Source: Vanilla planifolia (taxonomy: Eukaryota > Streptophyta > Magnoliopsida > Asparagales > Orchidaceae). Taken from it: 64,000 nucleotides of DNA. Both the position numbers and the translations under genes were made by a program. Location: the NCBI GenBank assembly GCA_023846275.1, contig JAIUJO010000091.1:630001-694000 (forward strand), read 5' to 3'. Positions 27,000 to 41,390 of the stretch are shown here, piece after piece; position 1 is the first letter of the stretch, and each line of letters starts with the position of its first letter. The notes beneath the pieces were generated by a model that had not been told where the DNA came from, did no database searches, and saw only the letters and a program-made list of their open reading frames with translations.

Positions 27000-27700
27000 A
27001 TTTAACAAAATAAGAAAAAGAGGAAATGAGAGCTTTATCATTTTTAAGAAAGAATATTGAGTTGGTGACAAAGGAAACAATGTACAAAGGAAATGATGAG
27101 CACTGTTTTCTAATAGATTCAACGTCATTACTTCAAACGTTTCTTTAAAATTTTTAAAAAATTTCACCAGTTTATTTTGATCAATGATTACCCAATTTAT
27201 AAACATTTTCTAATAGCTAAAAGTATTTACCAAACTAACCATTTGATGTTTTTAATAGACATATATTTTTTTAATTAAAACTTATTATTATTTAAATAAA
27301 ATTTACAACAACTAGTAAAAATTTGTTAAAATAATCATTGCATAGGAGCTACATGATTAAAAAGAATCTTGGAATGCTTGACTATGAAATTACACAAATG
27401 GTCTGTTAGAAATATACTATAGTAGTTAGATATTTTGATTTCATATGAACTGTTAAATCTGAATTATGATCTATTAGCTGGATTTAATTTTGCTTATGCA
27501 ATAAATCTAGACCATGCAATCATTTGATGGAGCGATTAGACAGTTAGTAAAATTATAGCTTAAAAAAGATGGTTGTGGTAATGATCATTTGATTATAAAA
27601 TTGCATGATTATACAACTCGCATCATTACAAAAATTTAGAATTTAGCTATAAGGAAAAAGATTTAAATTTAACTCCTACATGATGCATTTTCTATTATTT
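27000..27700 (+). repeat. Dispersed repeat family 2, copy A
   Basis: This block aligns with the reverse complement of 62320-62990. Anchors are CATAGGAGCTACATGAT (27341), AAAAGATGGTTGTGGTAAT (27564) and TTATAAACATTTTCTAATAG (27197). The coordinate sums of paired anchors are 89962, 89962 and 89951, which is collinear inverted homology with almost no indels over about 370 bp. The family is unclassified; no coding frame or terminal motif was recognised. Confidence 0.8.
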
Positions 27701-30700
27701 TTCCCCTTATAAGACATTTTTTTGCCTTAGAGATAGTTTGATTTCAAAGTTAATGCCACAACGGTTATTCAAGACATAGTCACAACACTTCCACAAACAT
27801 GATTAATTGATCTATGAATGCAGGGAGCAGTGACTTGATTCAAGATAATTCCATCTATGTTTAGGAGTGTTGCCTCGATTCAATTACAGTAGTGAATAGG
27901 ATTGATAGTAATACTCTATGCCTAAAAATTGTTATGTAGGTTTAGGTTAACTCATTCAAGTGGAATTGTTTTTTTAATTTTTTAAATTTAATTAATTATT
28001 GTGGAAAACCAATAACAAAAATTAGAAAAATGAATCTTTAGATGATCATGGTATGATTTAAAAGATATTAAAAACTAAATATCTATTTTTTAAGTTGATA
28101 AATTTAAATTTTAATTTAGTTTTTATGGATAATTTAAAAAAACTTAAAGTTTAACTTAAAATATATCTATTTGAGGCTTGTGACTCTAAGGATTTGATAT
28201 TTACTACTCTTCTTCTCTAATCGTCAACAAAACAAATTCATACTTTAAAAGTTTTTAACGTCTCTTTAAAGGTCCTCTTCATCACTTATCTATGCAAAAT
28301 ATATCCAAGCTTTATGATTATGTTCAAATCTCATATAATTAGGTTATTATCATTAAATTCTCTTTGATCCTCCACTGGGCCCTTGGGATAAAAAAATTGA
28401 CCATTTTATAATATAGAGAAAGTAAACCTTTAATAGTAAAAATAAACATCCAATGTAGATACTTAATTGATCACATAACTATTTTTTTAATAAAAAAGAT
28501 TCAATTTTAATAACATAATACATACAAAAAAATACACAAACACACATCATTTTTCTTTAGCCTAACTCTCAAATGATCTTTCACTATCAAACTTAAAATT
28601 TTAAAAAAACCATGAGTGTAACCAAATTCTAAAAAATCACATTATCATATTGATAAGCAAGTTCTGAGCAAAATATTATCATACAAGGAACCTAGTAATT
28701 TTTTGCATTCTCAAGACCATAACATGAATAAAAATATCTATAAAAACAATAAATCCACACAATTTTAATCTAGTCTAAGGAAGTATCATGAGTAATTATC
28801 AAATTTTGATAGAAAAACATAACTAGCAAGCACCAAGTCTTATAAGACAATCTAATACTCTCCTGTATACAATAAAATATAATGATAAGAAGTATCAAAT
28901 GTATTATTACTGTTAATGAAATAAATAAAATGAATTATCAAACTAATTCAGTAGCTCTAATAATCTCTAGTTGAATTCCTACTCAAATTTTAACAAGTTG
29001 ATTTTATTATAAAAGGGACAGTAAGGGGGCTCAATAAGCAATCTTTGAGCCATAAAATAAAACTATTATTCACTAACACGAAATATGAATGTAACAATGC
29101 ATTAAGTCTTATGAATAAATGACATTAGTTATTAACTAACAAAATGATATAACCATCTACTAACTAATTCAATATATATTTTCTTGCACTGTGACTGACC
29201 AGAGACTTAGCATCCACTTATGATATAATATAATTTCCTATGCATAAGAATCATGACAGGCATAACCACTTTTTTAAATAATGTAATCTAGCATTTCACA
29301 TGGTAATGATAATCACATGGGCATCCATCTAGTATTCTAAGAGCCTTCAAAAACCACAAGTGGTCCCAAATAAAAGAAAGCACACACTTGGATTTCTTAT
29401 GGGACTGAATGTATAATTGTTTCCTTTTTGGTGTATACATTCAATGGCTTCGTACAAAATCTAAAGATTCTTATCATGGAATGTGATACTCCAACTATAT
29501 GCTCGACTATTCAAACTTAACTAACACCAAGCCAAGGGAGTGGGGGTAGCTAACATGTCTATCTCCTTAATGAGTGTCGATCATTTAGAGTCCACTATAT
29601 CTAAATGCCTTAAGGTTCCCACTAAATCCTAATTCAATTATCTACAATTTCTTAGCTTATTATTCTTATATTTAATATTTCTTATATATTTTTTTTGACA
29701 TTTCCTACCTAATATAACAATAGAGTTCATAATGGCTTGACTTTTAACCTTAGATTCTATATTTAACTTATTGCTAGTGCAATTAAGTCTCGATTTACAC
29801 AGGTAACACTGGTGACCCATGTGATCCCAAGGCAATACATTATGATCATAATGATCATAAGGTGTATCTTAAGCTTCCACACATTCCTAAAATAACCATT
29901 GAGAGTTTTATCATGTGACTTAAGAGCCTAAATAGAATTACTTATGGTCTTTCCAAAATAACTTATTCAATCTAAGGTTTGGCAAACATCTTTACCATAT
30001 TACTTACATAGCTAAACCTAACACAACCATATGTCTTTTTCCAAACTCTTCCACCTTCTTGGAAGGTCTTGGCCGATAGCCTAGCTAACCAATGCACAAT
30101 TTACATTGTTCATAATGGTTGACAAATGGTATTTCATGATTCTATCATAAATATCTTTTATTATAGCTTCCTTTTCTATTAAGTTTTTTGTATGCCACTG
30201 AGAGTGGTTCCACACTTATGCTTACCTTACATATTCATATCGAAAAACCTTAAATTCATAATTTGATTATGCTTAGGTTTATGAATTATCCTTAAAATCT
30301 ATACCACTATGTCTAACCTTAACCTTAATAGTTTTAGTCATAACTAAACTCTTTGGTTGCTAATGATATCCCTATTTGACTTAGACTTCTTCTAGGGCCT
30401 TAAACTGAGCCTTTGAAGGCTTTCTAAATACTAACCAAGAATCACACATATCTTAAAATCCATTTAGGTTCTCTTGAGGGTTAAGCCATTGCCTCCTATA
30501 ACTTAGCCAAGCCTATGGTTCCATACTTCATAAGCAGGCCCTAGATAAAAGAATTGTTGCTACAACATTATCTAGAGTTTTTTTAATTATTTTCAAGCGT
30601 CTATAAATTTTTTATTACTTAAACTATGGCATAACCTATATCACATTACATTTCATATACTTTTATCCATCATCTTAGTGATAAAGTACACATTTATACA

Positions 30701-32999
30701 ATTTCATGTTATTAACCAAACTTGTGAGTAATTTTTAAAATAATCATAGTGGCTCACATCAAAAATTCATTACATACAATAAGTTTATGTAAACAATATA
30801 TAATAAATTCTCAATTTTCTACACTTCTTTCTTCCTCATGGCACTAAACTCTGTCTATTGTTGCATTAATCAAGGGATAAACATTATGTTCAATCTATAT
30901 TGTCAAACATGAATTATACTTAGAAAGAAGATGAAGTACACTAAGGATCCTAACTCTTAACAATGTACAATAAGGAAAAGGTGGCTATAATGTCAAGGTA
31001 ATGGGGATTACATTCAATAAAATTTTGATCTCCATGATTTTCTAGTTTTTTAATAATTATCAATATAATCTAGGCTCAATACATAAATGCTTAGAAAACC
31101 AACATAAATAACCAAATAGGCATAAACTTTAACATGCTTTTCACTTATTTTACATGGTGTTGTCAATGTTAGGAAGTGTTTTTCATCAATAAATTGCTAT
31201 TCTAAAATCATCTTCCAAATATATTATGAACCAAAGCTAAACATGCAACATGTGATCATGTAATCTTCTTTGCATTAATAGGAAAAGATGTAATATACAT
31301 TTTTTATCACTCAACTAGAAACACTACATAAGAAAGAGTGAAAATTGAACCATTCATTTACCAAATAAATCTCCCTTATTCTTGGGTAGAAAGAATTTCC
31401 TCCTCGAACAACTTCCATGAAAAGAATAACCAATTATTATCATAATCAATTTCGAAGGTTTCATAAACCTTTTCACAAAGCAATTCCTTTTTATCTTAGC
31501 TTAGATCTTAGCTAAAGTTATTGTATGCACTCAAGTATTATCCTACATCGAAAAGTCATGTAGACGACTTCTCTTTTGTAAGATCTTTCCTTGCTTGAAA
31601 GCTCTAATCCTCCTTCATCTTCACAAATAGCTTAACTCAGTTCTTTTACTTAGTATTAATTAAGTTAGCTCCTAAAAATTCCCCTTTTATGGTTGAGGTT
31701 TCTAAAATTACAAGCACTTCTTAATAGCTTATATAGCCTTTCCCACTCCACCTTAAACCAAGAATTTACTTTAAGAAAAACTAGTCTTGGGTTCGAGTAG
31801 CCACAATTCATTATTTTAAATTAACTCTCTTCTAATTACGCCACTTTTGGTCTTCTATATAAATCTCCTTAAATTTAAGAATCTATGTAAGATATGGTAA
31901 TAGATTCTTCTTTCCATTATATGCATAGTTTCTTATGATATTCTGATATTCATGATATAAAGAAGTTCTTGTTTTAATCCACATATCTTCAACCACCAAA
32001 CCATAATAGTTAAGTATCTTATCGATATCTTTACAAGAATTCATGGTAGGTTAGAAATAAGGATGAGAGAAAAAGGTAATATTATAATAAACTTCTAAGC
32101 TCATTTTTTATACATTAAGCCTAACCAAGGTTCATGTTTTACAATTTAAATCATAGAACTCCGCAATGCTTCCAATCTTAGAATTTAAAATTTAAAAATT
32201 AAAAATTCAATTTGTCAATATTGAATGTTAAAATACATTTAAATCTAAAATTTTAATTAAGAAGAAATCTTATGCCTTAATTAAATATATAATAATTATA
32301 TGGCTAAAAATATTAAGCATAACACTCAGTTTATCAAATAAAAGTGATAAAGAGCTATAGTTGTTATTGCTACATATCATTCACATTTTTTTCATTAAAA
32401 TATAGATAATAAATGCCTTTTTCCATTACCAATTAAGACTAAAAATGACAGTTGGGAATCACATGTACATTCATTATTGTTTTACATATAATCGAGTCCT
32501 TAAAATCTTCATTGTTATAAATATACCTCTAAATTATATTCAAATCACAATTTTCTTACCACATTGTGTATTCATGATTAAAAGATTATTGATGACATTA
32601 ATCTTCACCCATATTTTGATATTTTATTTCTACATTTGCTATAGTATAATATAACAAAGAACTTTTAGCTAAAAAATTCATAATGACTAATTTATTTAAT
32701 AAAAAATCTTAGAATGAACCTAAAACTTTAAAAAATGATTAAGAAGAATCCATTAACTTTCTCTTTGAAACATTACTATACTATAATTTGAGAGATGCTA
32801 AGGGTTGAAAAATGTTATAGCACTTTTGATTCACGCTTGCTAAAATATATTTATAGATAAAAGTGTAAGATAACTTGAAATAATATAGACATCAATTTAT
32901 TACAAACTACAAATTTAGTTACCAATTTTAGAAAGCTAGATAAGATATCTAGTTGATTGAAGCAAAATATTGAAATAAAGTTATGATGCCAACCAAATT
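27701..32999. other. AT-rich intergenic DNA with a possible LTR-like patch
   Basis: No protein family was recognised. The 29400-30600 stretch is less AT-rich and looks like decayed noncoding retrotransposon sequence, but I cannot assign it. At 31539-31556 TTATCCTACATCGAAAAG resembles the 'CCCACATCG' motif often seen in plant LTRs and transposons. A TATATAAAT box at 31856-31864 follows it. Together they hint at a decayed LTR around 31540-31870. This is weak. Confidence 0.35.
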
Positions 33000-35400
33000 A
33001 ACAATAATTGTTAAGATAATTACACAATTGATTAATTTAAGTTTAACATCATGAATTGACTTAAATAGGTTGACAATTGATACCAACATATAAGATGGTT
33101 ATTTGTTAGACTTTTAATTATTGAGCTTATAAGATTATCATAATTTTTTTCTTACTTACAAAAATAAGGGCATTTGTTTGTGGAAGCTTGGCAAATATTT
33201 GTTTGACTCAATAATGTAAGTCAATTAACCAAACTATGTAACGATACCACTAAACATATTTTTTAACACGAACATTAGGAAGCTTTCAAACTCTAATTTA
33301 AATTACAAAATATTTACATGAAAAATCATATAAATTAAAACGTTTATGTTCTTATGATATAATTATTATTAGGTCAAGTTAATAAATTTAATCATGTGGA
33401 TTATAAAAACAAAATAAATTACACTTCATTCAAAGTTTTGAATTATACATATAACAACTAATGTCTCTAAGTTTAATATTGGAAATTTTTTGATAAGGAT
33501 TTTTTTATGTTATAATTTTTATTGCATTGCATATTTATTATATTTAAATTAAAAATGATAATTTTTATAATAAATATAGAAAAAAGAACAAGAATATTTA
33601 AAATTATATTTATTCGACAAGTAATTCGAAATTGGTTTAGTTTAAGTATAACTATATAGCTTGGAATATCGTTATTATAAAAATTGTTTAAAACTTTAAA
33701 ATTTTTTAATACAATGTATGAAATTGTTTTCTTGATTGTGTAGTCATTGTAGAGATTTCAATAAAACTTATTATAAATTGAAATATTAAGTAAAAAAATG
33801 TTTCGAATATTCATTACATATACATTATGTATTCAAAATTTTTTAATACTATAATCATAACAAATTTGTTAGTTTATAAAACCTTTCAAATAATTGGAAA
33901 AACTAAATATTATGCAAATTAAATATTCAAGATTTTATTTAATATGTTGAAATTTCTAATAAAAGATATAATAATAATTTAAAAATCATAAACAATGTAC
34001 CAAAGTTATAGTAATATATAAATATAAAAATCTCAAGAAATAGAATGATAACAAAAAAGGAAATTTCTTGTATAATACCCAAAATTAAAAAATTTAAATT
34101 GAAAACACAACTGACAACATTCAAATTATGACAAAATTATAAATTTTTTAAAATGATAAAATTTTTTAAAAACCTAAAAATTACTAAGAAAATTTGTCAC
34201 ACTAACGAAATACTCAAAATAATTAAATCTATGTTGAGATAATGATAATAAGGAAAGATCACATTATTTCAAATAATTTTTTTTATTAAAAAAATACATA
34301 CTAATATAATTTAAAATTTTTTAAATTCTTTGTAGACTATATACATAGGACATTATAGGTGAATTAAACTATAATAATTGCTGTAATAAAAATATTTGAA
34401 TGTAATACCTTAATTAAAAGTAGTATAAATAAGAAAGATGTAAAAGTTAGAAAATATAGTTCATAAATAAAAAATATGCTAAACATAAAATAAAATATTT
34501 TAAATGTTAATTCGTAAATCACTTTTTTAAAAAGGCTTCCTTAAATGTTATGAAAATAAATATCGATGTCAAAAATGAAAACTTAATAAACATTAATGCG
34601 TATAAAAAATAAATTTAAGATATGGAGATATTGATCACAATAACATAATTTTTTTAAATGTTAAAAACTGACCCAATTACATAATAATTTCATCATGACA
34701 AGCATGATGAATTTACAAAAACATAAAAGTTTATAACTAATTTATTTGAAGTCTAAAAGTTTAAACTTTTATGGAATAACAGGTGGTTTGCTAAAGAATC
34801 AAATGTTGAGATGTTTATCTCATTTTCAATAAAATTTGTTATAAATTTGAAGAATGGTTTTGACCATCTCTATTGCATCTTTGGATCTAGAACTAACTTA
34901 CATTACTAAAATTGTTAAGCATATTTTGGATTTATTGCAATTAGTATGGACTAATCGTAAAAAAATATATTTCTCCTTTGATTTGCTTGGTAAAGTTAAT
35001 GACCTACCTTTGCATACCATTTGAAGCTCTAATAGACTTTTTCTTATTTTATTTGTAATGATATATTTTAATCATGATGAGTTGTTAATTAGCAAAACAT
35101 AAAATGTTTTTCAATTTTCAACTAATTAATATAACTCATTATTTCTAATGTTAACAAGGTTTTATTTTCTTAATTATTTATTTATTTTTTATTTTTTGAC
35201 ATTTATTATATTTTTCTATCTCTCGATCACTGTTAGTTTAATTATTTTGTAAAATACACTTTCTTGCCAAATCTAGCATGAATATGTTTTGCATATTTTT
35301 TTATATATTTTATTTTTCCTTATTATTCACTTATTTTTTTTATTTTTATAATATTTTTATTTGTTCACATATGTATATTTTAGTAGTTTTGAAGATTATG
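33000..35400. other. Extreme AT-rich island 1
   Basis: Nearly all A and T. Up to about 34750 the + strand is A-rich; at 35060-35390 it is T-rich. G and C mostly occur singly. The only open frame above 60 residues, on - at 33939-34124, is a string of Phe/Leu/Ile expected from the composition. No gene was seen. Such islands can be matrix-attachment-like DNA or decayed repeats; the sequence does not say which. Confidence 0.7.
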
Positions 35401-38076
35401 TCAACTTGAACCCTTTTTGGGGTGGCTCGGTTGAGAGCAATATAATGTCTAATGTTTGATGAAGCTAAGGACATAATGGACAAAATGATAAGACAAATGA
35501 TCTTAACGGCCAACTATTATTAATTTAGGATGGATAGTTTAAATTTATACAGTAGGACTGAAGATGGAAGGTTGTGATGAAAGTATGACAAAGATGGTAG
35601 AGATAAATTCAAATCATAAATTAAATATCAAATCATCACCTAAAATGCCTAGGTTGCAACTTATAGTTGTACACTCATAATAGAACTTTAAATAGACCGC
35701 AATACTAAACCTAAAATCAAAAGAAAAACTAACTAAAATACTATTCTTAACGAAAACATGCGAAAATCATGCAATATGTCGACAAGTGTGAAAATATCAT
35801 GGGGAACTTATGTGAACCATTAAAATTAATATTGAAATAAACATTTAACAAACTAAATAAAACTAAATAAAATTCAATAGTTCAACTCAATTGTAATCTT
35901 AAGATAAATTGTCTGACTTCAATATGGACTACTAAGAGAAACCTTATCTGTCATGTGGTGTTATGCTCTAAGTGAATCTTCATCAAGCTTAGTGTTGATT
36001 TTATGATCTTTCTAAACGTCTAAAATAATATTAACAAGTTGATCGAAAAAAATCATTAAAAAAGTTATCAAAAGGAACCATGCAGAACTTGTGAAGGAGA
36101 ATTACTATCTTAACTAAAAAATTAGTTGAAGAAACTATTGTACTTTTGTTTCTTTATTAGATTTGATTGGATAGTTTTGTGCACCATTTTTGTGCATGCA
36201 TGAATAAACATGCAAGCTCTTCAATAATTTGTTCTTTGTTGAGCTCTTGCAAAATATATGTTAGTTTGTTAGTTGGTTGTTTTGGCCTATGATCAAGTAG
36301 CTATTGCTTGAATTCAAGTCACACACACAAATAGCATGTATTGTTTTATAGTTAATTGGACTAGTTTCATTCATGCATTAGTTTTGTTAGAGTAATAAGC
36401 CTTTGTTTGCATAGCTTGTTTGTCTACTTGAAGAGAGAATAAGTTTGTTAGAGAGGAAGATGTAAGAATGCAATGAGAATAATCACTAGCAAGTCACTTA
36501 CAATTTTAAGGTTGACAATTGGAAGGCAAAATAACATTTATAGTCATATATACAAAAAATCTTGATAATCTAAATTGTTTAACATACATTGCATGAATTT
36601 GAAGCGTTTTTAATTTGCTTCTTCGACATGGGAAAGTAGAGGAAGAACCTCAAGTAGAATCCGATAATAGAATTAGAATAATATTTGTGGTTTTGTTTTA
36701 CTACCATATGAAAATAAATTATTTTCAAAACCAATATAGTCAATGACATTAAATGACACTCACAAGGTTGGCATTACATGGTTCAACAAAAATAAATTAT
36801 CTAATATCTACATTAAAACTTTTTGAATTTAAATTAGGATCATGATTTGCTAATAAATGAGGTATAGAAGTTATGGTTGAATGCAAGATAAGGATGCAGA
36901 TCTAATGAATTCTATTATCTATTGTTCCTACAAAATGTTTGCTACATTGAAGGGAATAAGCAATTAACATGTTACCATGTCATAACCGTCATGTTGAAAC
37001 AAATAATCATAGTTTATGGAGCTATAAATATTCATAATCAGTTTTCAATTTTTTTCTTCAGTGACTACCAAATTACAAAAATACTTAACTATTGGATGCA
37101 ATTTAATAGTTTTAGGATTTATTGGACTAGATGTAGATCAAGAACAAGGAAATAAAAATAGAAGAATTAGTTAGTGATGTTGTTGCCACACTCTATCATA
37201 TATAATAAGATAAGAGTAACAAACTACACATGAAGTGGACACTCACATCTACTTCCATGATCAAAATCATCCCCCAGATGTTTTACATTGTAGGGAGTTT
37301 CCTATAAGGAACTTTTAAAAAAATCATAACCTACATAGACTACAAGTTATTTCATAATATATGTTTACCCCATCTTGGCTAGATGAAGGTCAACAATGAG
37401 GCTATCTATGTTGTAAACTATTGTGTGTGTATTAATATATCAATTGAGATGAAAAAATATGTTTTTTATTTTAAAATTTGTCTAATTACCTCAAAAATTT
37501 CTCATAGCATGTGTGTTAGCATTGAGATTGAAACCTATATTGCTACAATAGCTCACTAATACTTCTAAAGTACCCCTATATGGAAAAATTTTAATATGAA
37601 TACATTTTTTGTGACTTTTTACATAATTCAAGTTTACCCATACTTACCATGAAGGGAGCACTACTATGCATAAGGTGTCAAACTTTATGTTCAATAATTT
37701 TGTCTGAGTAGGCATGTCCTTTCTTAAATGTTTTCTTTTCCTTTATTTCATGATTGTTTCTATGAACATCAATGACATGATGTCCATATAGGCTTTAGCA
37801 ACATTTTTTCAAAAACAAATGCTAAGAGGAAGTGTACTTAGCCTTGCCTTGTAGTGCATTCATCAAGCCCCAAAAAAACTAAAGGAATCTAAAATAGCAG
37901 AATATAAACGAACATCCACACACACAAGGATTAAGAAAACAAAAGAAAGCTTGTCGTAGGCACATATGAATGTTGCATTTCACACTAGTTACATTGCTAG
38001 ATCCATATAGACATGACTTTTTCACGCCAATAATCTTTCCATATTGGCAAATTGAGAGCTCAAACCTATGGCATTG
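35401..38076. other. Intergenic DNA, no gene recognised
   Basis: Mixed AT-rich sequence. The segment downstream (on -) of the primer-binding site at 38077-38088 should hold retrotransposon leader and gag if that element were complete, but no gag motif could be read. A 77-residue + frame at 36922-37155 is unrecognised. Confidence 0.35.
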
Positions 38077-38088
38077 GCTCTGATACCA
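38077..38088 (-). promoter_or_regulatory. Retrotransposon primer-binding site (initiator tRNA-Met type)
   Basis: The + strand reads GCTCTGATACCA. Its complement is TGGTATCAGAGC, the perfect 12-base primer-binding site used by most plant LTR retrotransposons, complementary to the 3' end of initiator tRNA-Met. On the - strand it would lie just inside a 5' LTR at higher coordinates (from about 38090 upward). No LTR partner or gag was found, so this is a remnant of a separate element from the gypsy element at 39614. A chance perfect 12-mer is possible but unlikely in this AT-rich DNA. Confidence 0.65.
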
Positions 38089-39613
38089 CTTGCTTCTTAG
38101 AATTTGTGGAATTAAGCATCTAAGGCTTAGATTATCCTTATTATTATGTTATTCTTCTTAATTTCCTCTGTCATATTCATTAACCTAAATATTACCTGCT
38201 CCATGCCAAATGTTTCATCCCTTAAATAGTAATTTTTAGACATGGAGTGATCCTTTTTTGATCTCCCTCTTTTGCCATGATTGTACACTTCCTGATATGT
38301 TGATCAAGGTTAGCATTCGAAGTTAAAAAATTCACTTCTTGGTAGAACTTGATTAACTTCTTCTTTGTTGAAAGTTGTACACAAAGTTTGTTCATAATGA
38401 TGCTTTAGGAATATTAATATTAAAAATGTTATTAAGGTTTTGCTTAATGAACTTATCATCCATCTTGCATTAGATTTTGTTTCACTATTGTCTTTTATTA
38501 TATCAAAATTATACTAGAAATACTAAATCATCTTATCATTATATGGATTCCTTAGTCATTGATCATTCGTAAGTCTGGTTCATGAGAAAAAAAAAATTAT
38601 GTGTTAATTGCTTTAAAGTCTAGCTCAATTGACCACCAAGCCTTCCCATTAAACCTTAAGGCATACACTTGTAAAATGATTTTCTTTGCTACGAATTTTA
38701 ACAATTATGGTTTGGATAACTTGGAAGAAAATTGTAGAAATTGTAGAGCACATTACATAGGCTAGATTTAAAAACTATTCTAGTATTATTATGCTATTAA
38801 TTATTACACCATGTTATGGTATTGATCATGTTAAATACTAGTTCTTAAAAAACATTAATCATTTTTCCAAGTGAAATTCGAATTCAATAGTCATATTAAT
38901 AAAACATAAGATATCACCTTGTCATTGATTCAATTATTGAAAAAAAAGTTTATCTTCACCCTCAGTTGACCTAGAAATTGTTATGAAATATAGTTACAAT
39001 TGCCCACTTAATAAAATCCTAAAAGTAGAATCATGTATATATACCAAAATATCTGGTGCAAACCCACACAGATTTCTAGTTTAATTACATAGCCTTAATG
39101 TACATCCTACTTAGATCCATGTAGGAGAGTTCACAAATTAATGTGCCCCTCATTTCCAAAAAATATAAGTTATCCATCATCACTTCTCCAAGACCACGGT
39201 TTTAATAACGCCCTAGGAAACAACAAATAATTCCTTATATAGTTGGCTCACCAAATCTCCTAAAGATAATGTTCCTGAAGGTGATCTTAGTTAAAGATAT
39301 GGCTTACTTAATTTGCTTCTCAATATCTTGGAACTCAAGGGAAGATTTATATCTTGAGCTTTTCTTCATGTCATTGATCTTTCCAGTTTTTAGGCATCTA
39401 AGTGAATTCACACCTAAATTGAAACTCGAATTGTGATGTTTGTTCTTCAAAAAGATATTTGCTCTCAAGAGCATTGAAGGAAGGGTTTTCAAACAATATC
39501 TGTCACCAAAAACCTTTTTGGATGAGACATAACGTTCTCTATAAGGCTTTTTAGCTCAAATCTATGGACAATAACAATCTAGTCATCCTCAATTCCAAAA
39601 ATGAAAAGTGAAT
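38089..39613. other. Intergenic DNA, possibly part of a decayed LTR
   Basis: By position, the sequence just above the primer-binding site should be a 5' LTR on the - strand. No second copy of it was noticed in the window. A 62-residue - strand frame at 39304-39492 is Lys/Ser-rich and unrecognised. Confidence 0.3.
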
Positions 39614-41390
39614 TGATGCCAAATGAGTGATAGAACTTGTAATGAGCACCTAGAGATTAATTTGTATACAATAAGAATATAAAAAATGAGATGATAAACA
39701 CTAGAAAGAGAAAAATGTAACACACATGAGTCACCAAAACATAGTAATTTTAGTTAGTAGAGGACCAAGACTAATGCATGAGTCACATTGTATGCAAGGC
39801 TAGTTATCTCACTAATAACATAGAGATGGTGTACCTAGAAAGGTGTTTGATAAAATTGTCTCTTTGATAATGAAAGATCTAAGTAAAGGAGACTTGGGTG
39901 TTAATTGAAAGAAATGAAAAACATTACTAAGTTTTACAAAAAAATCTTGAGTAACAACTGCATGTAAAATAAATTCAAACACTTATGAAAACAAAATTAA
40001 GAAAAGTACTTAATGCAATGATAGGTTGGGCTAGAAATTTGTGAAAACATTATGAAATCATGTGAAAAGGAAAGATAAAATGAACAAAAATGTTGATATA
40101 AAAGGAAATTAATAAAGTGAAAGAAACAACATAGTGAAAGAGACCATAATGTAGCTACCATAGGAAAGTGATATCATATAATAATTTGTAAATTAGCATG
40201 CTTACTCATCGTTTGAGCCTTGAACCACTATTTACTATATTAGTTCTCTAACAAGTCATCATGTTAAACTTTTGTTACAATCTAAATTAGAACTCAATAA
40301 AACACATCCAAACAATGGAAATTTTGCACCCACAAAGATCATCCATTTTAAAGGATAGGCTTCCTAATGTTTAATAAATAAGGAAAATAGAAGAAAACAA
40401 AAAAAGAAATTCAAAATTCAAGATTGGTGTTCAAAATTTATTTCCATATAGATTTCTAAGAAACAATCATTTAATTTTAAAAAAACTATTTTCTAATAAC
40501 CTATTTGCCAATTTTATGCTTAAAACTACTTCAAAAGAACTTTTTTAAGAGCTATCATTTTTTAGCAAACGTTATGTGATCAAAGGTGTTATTAAGTACT
40601 TTTATAAAAAGCTACATTTTTTGTTTGAAGCTAACCATTTTTTGCTATGGCTGTCATGATTTATATAAAGATTGACATGTCATTGATTTTGTCATTATGT
40701 TCTCCATGAATGTGTTGCACTTTGGGTCAATGAATCAATAAGATATCAGCAATATCAAAGGTCATATCAAGATACTCATGTCATAAATTAATTTGGGGGG
40801 GGGGGGGGGTAGTGCAATGTTGATGGTGCCACGGGTTATATCTGGGTCAATGTTTCACAAAGTGGTTATTGGGTAAGCTTGGTGTTAATTGTCTAGGTTT
40901 GTTTACAAGATAGATGACCTTTACTACTAGTGGGTAAACCTAAAAGGTTATTGCAACCTAGTGGATCTAGGTGTAATTGTGGGTTATGAAAACTCACGCA
41001 TGGGATTAATCCTAAATGACCCATTAACTAATCTATTTTGATGGAGTATAGTCCGATTCAACATCAAGTTTAATCAGGTCAACTCAAACATGAGTGATAA
41101 AGGCAACAAGGAATGATGGAATCAATAAATAGGGGCTCAATGAGCTTTTTTTGTTCTCTTATTCATTCATGATGTGAATTTTGAGCATAGAATAGAATTT
41201 TAAGCTTCCCTTTAACTCAACACATAAGGAAAAGATAGCTTGATTATATGGAATTGTTGACACATGTCTAACTGGTCCTTGAGCAATAAAAATCTTAACT
41301 GGGGTCCTTTCGTATTTCCTTGAAGTAGAAGTGTTTCATTTTAGTGAGTTTCCTACTCTATATTAGTCATCATAAATATCTAATGTGTCA
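39614..41390 (-). repeat. 3' LTR of the gypsy element
   Basis: Collinear with 44941-46690 at a nearly constant offset of 5300-5333. Paired anchors include TTGATGCCAAATGAGTGATA against TTGATGCTTAAATACTAGTA, GATCATCCATTTTAAAGG (40337) against GATCATCTCTTCTAAAGG (45669), and GCAATAAAAATCTTAACTGG against GCATAAAAAATGTTAACTGA. On the - strand it would start TGACAC (41390) and end GCATCA (39614), the usual TG...CA ends. The copy holds a 15-base G run (40795-40809) absent from its partner. Confidence 0.65.
40795..40809 (+). repeat. Poly(G) run of 15
   Basis: An uninterrupted run of 15 G on the + strand, very unusual in this AT-rich region. It lies inside the 3' LTR; the aligned place in the other LTR (near 46130, GAAATTAGTGGCG) has no such run. 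It arose after insertion or is an assembly or sequencing artefact. Confidence 0.95.
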
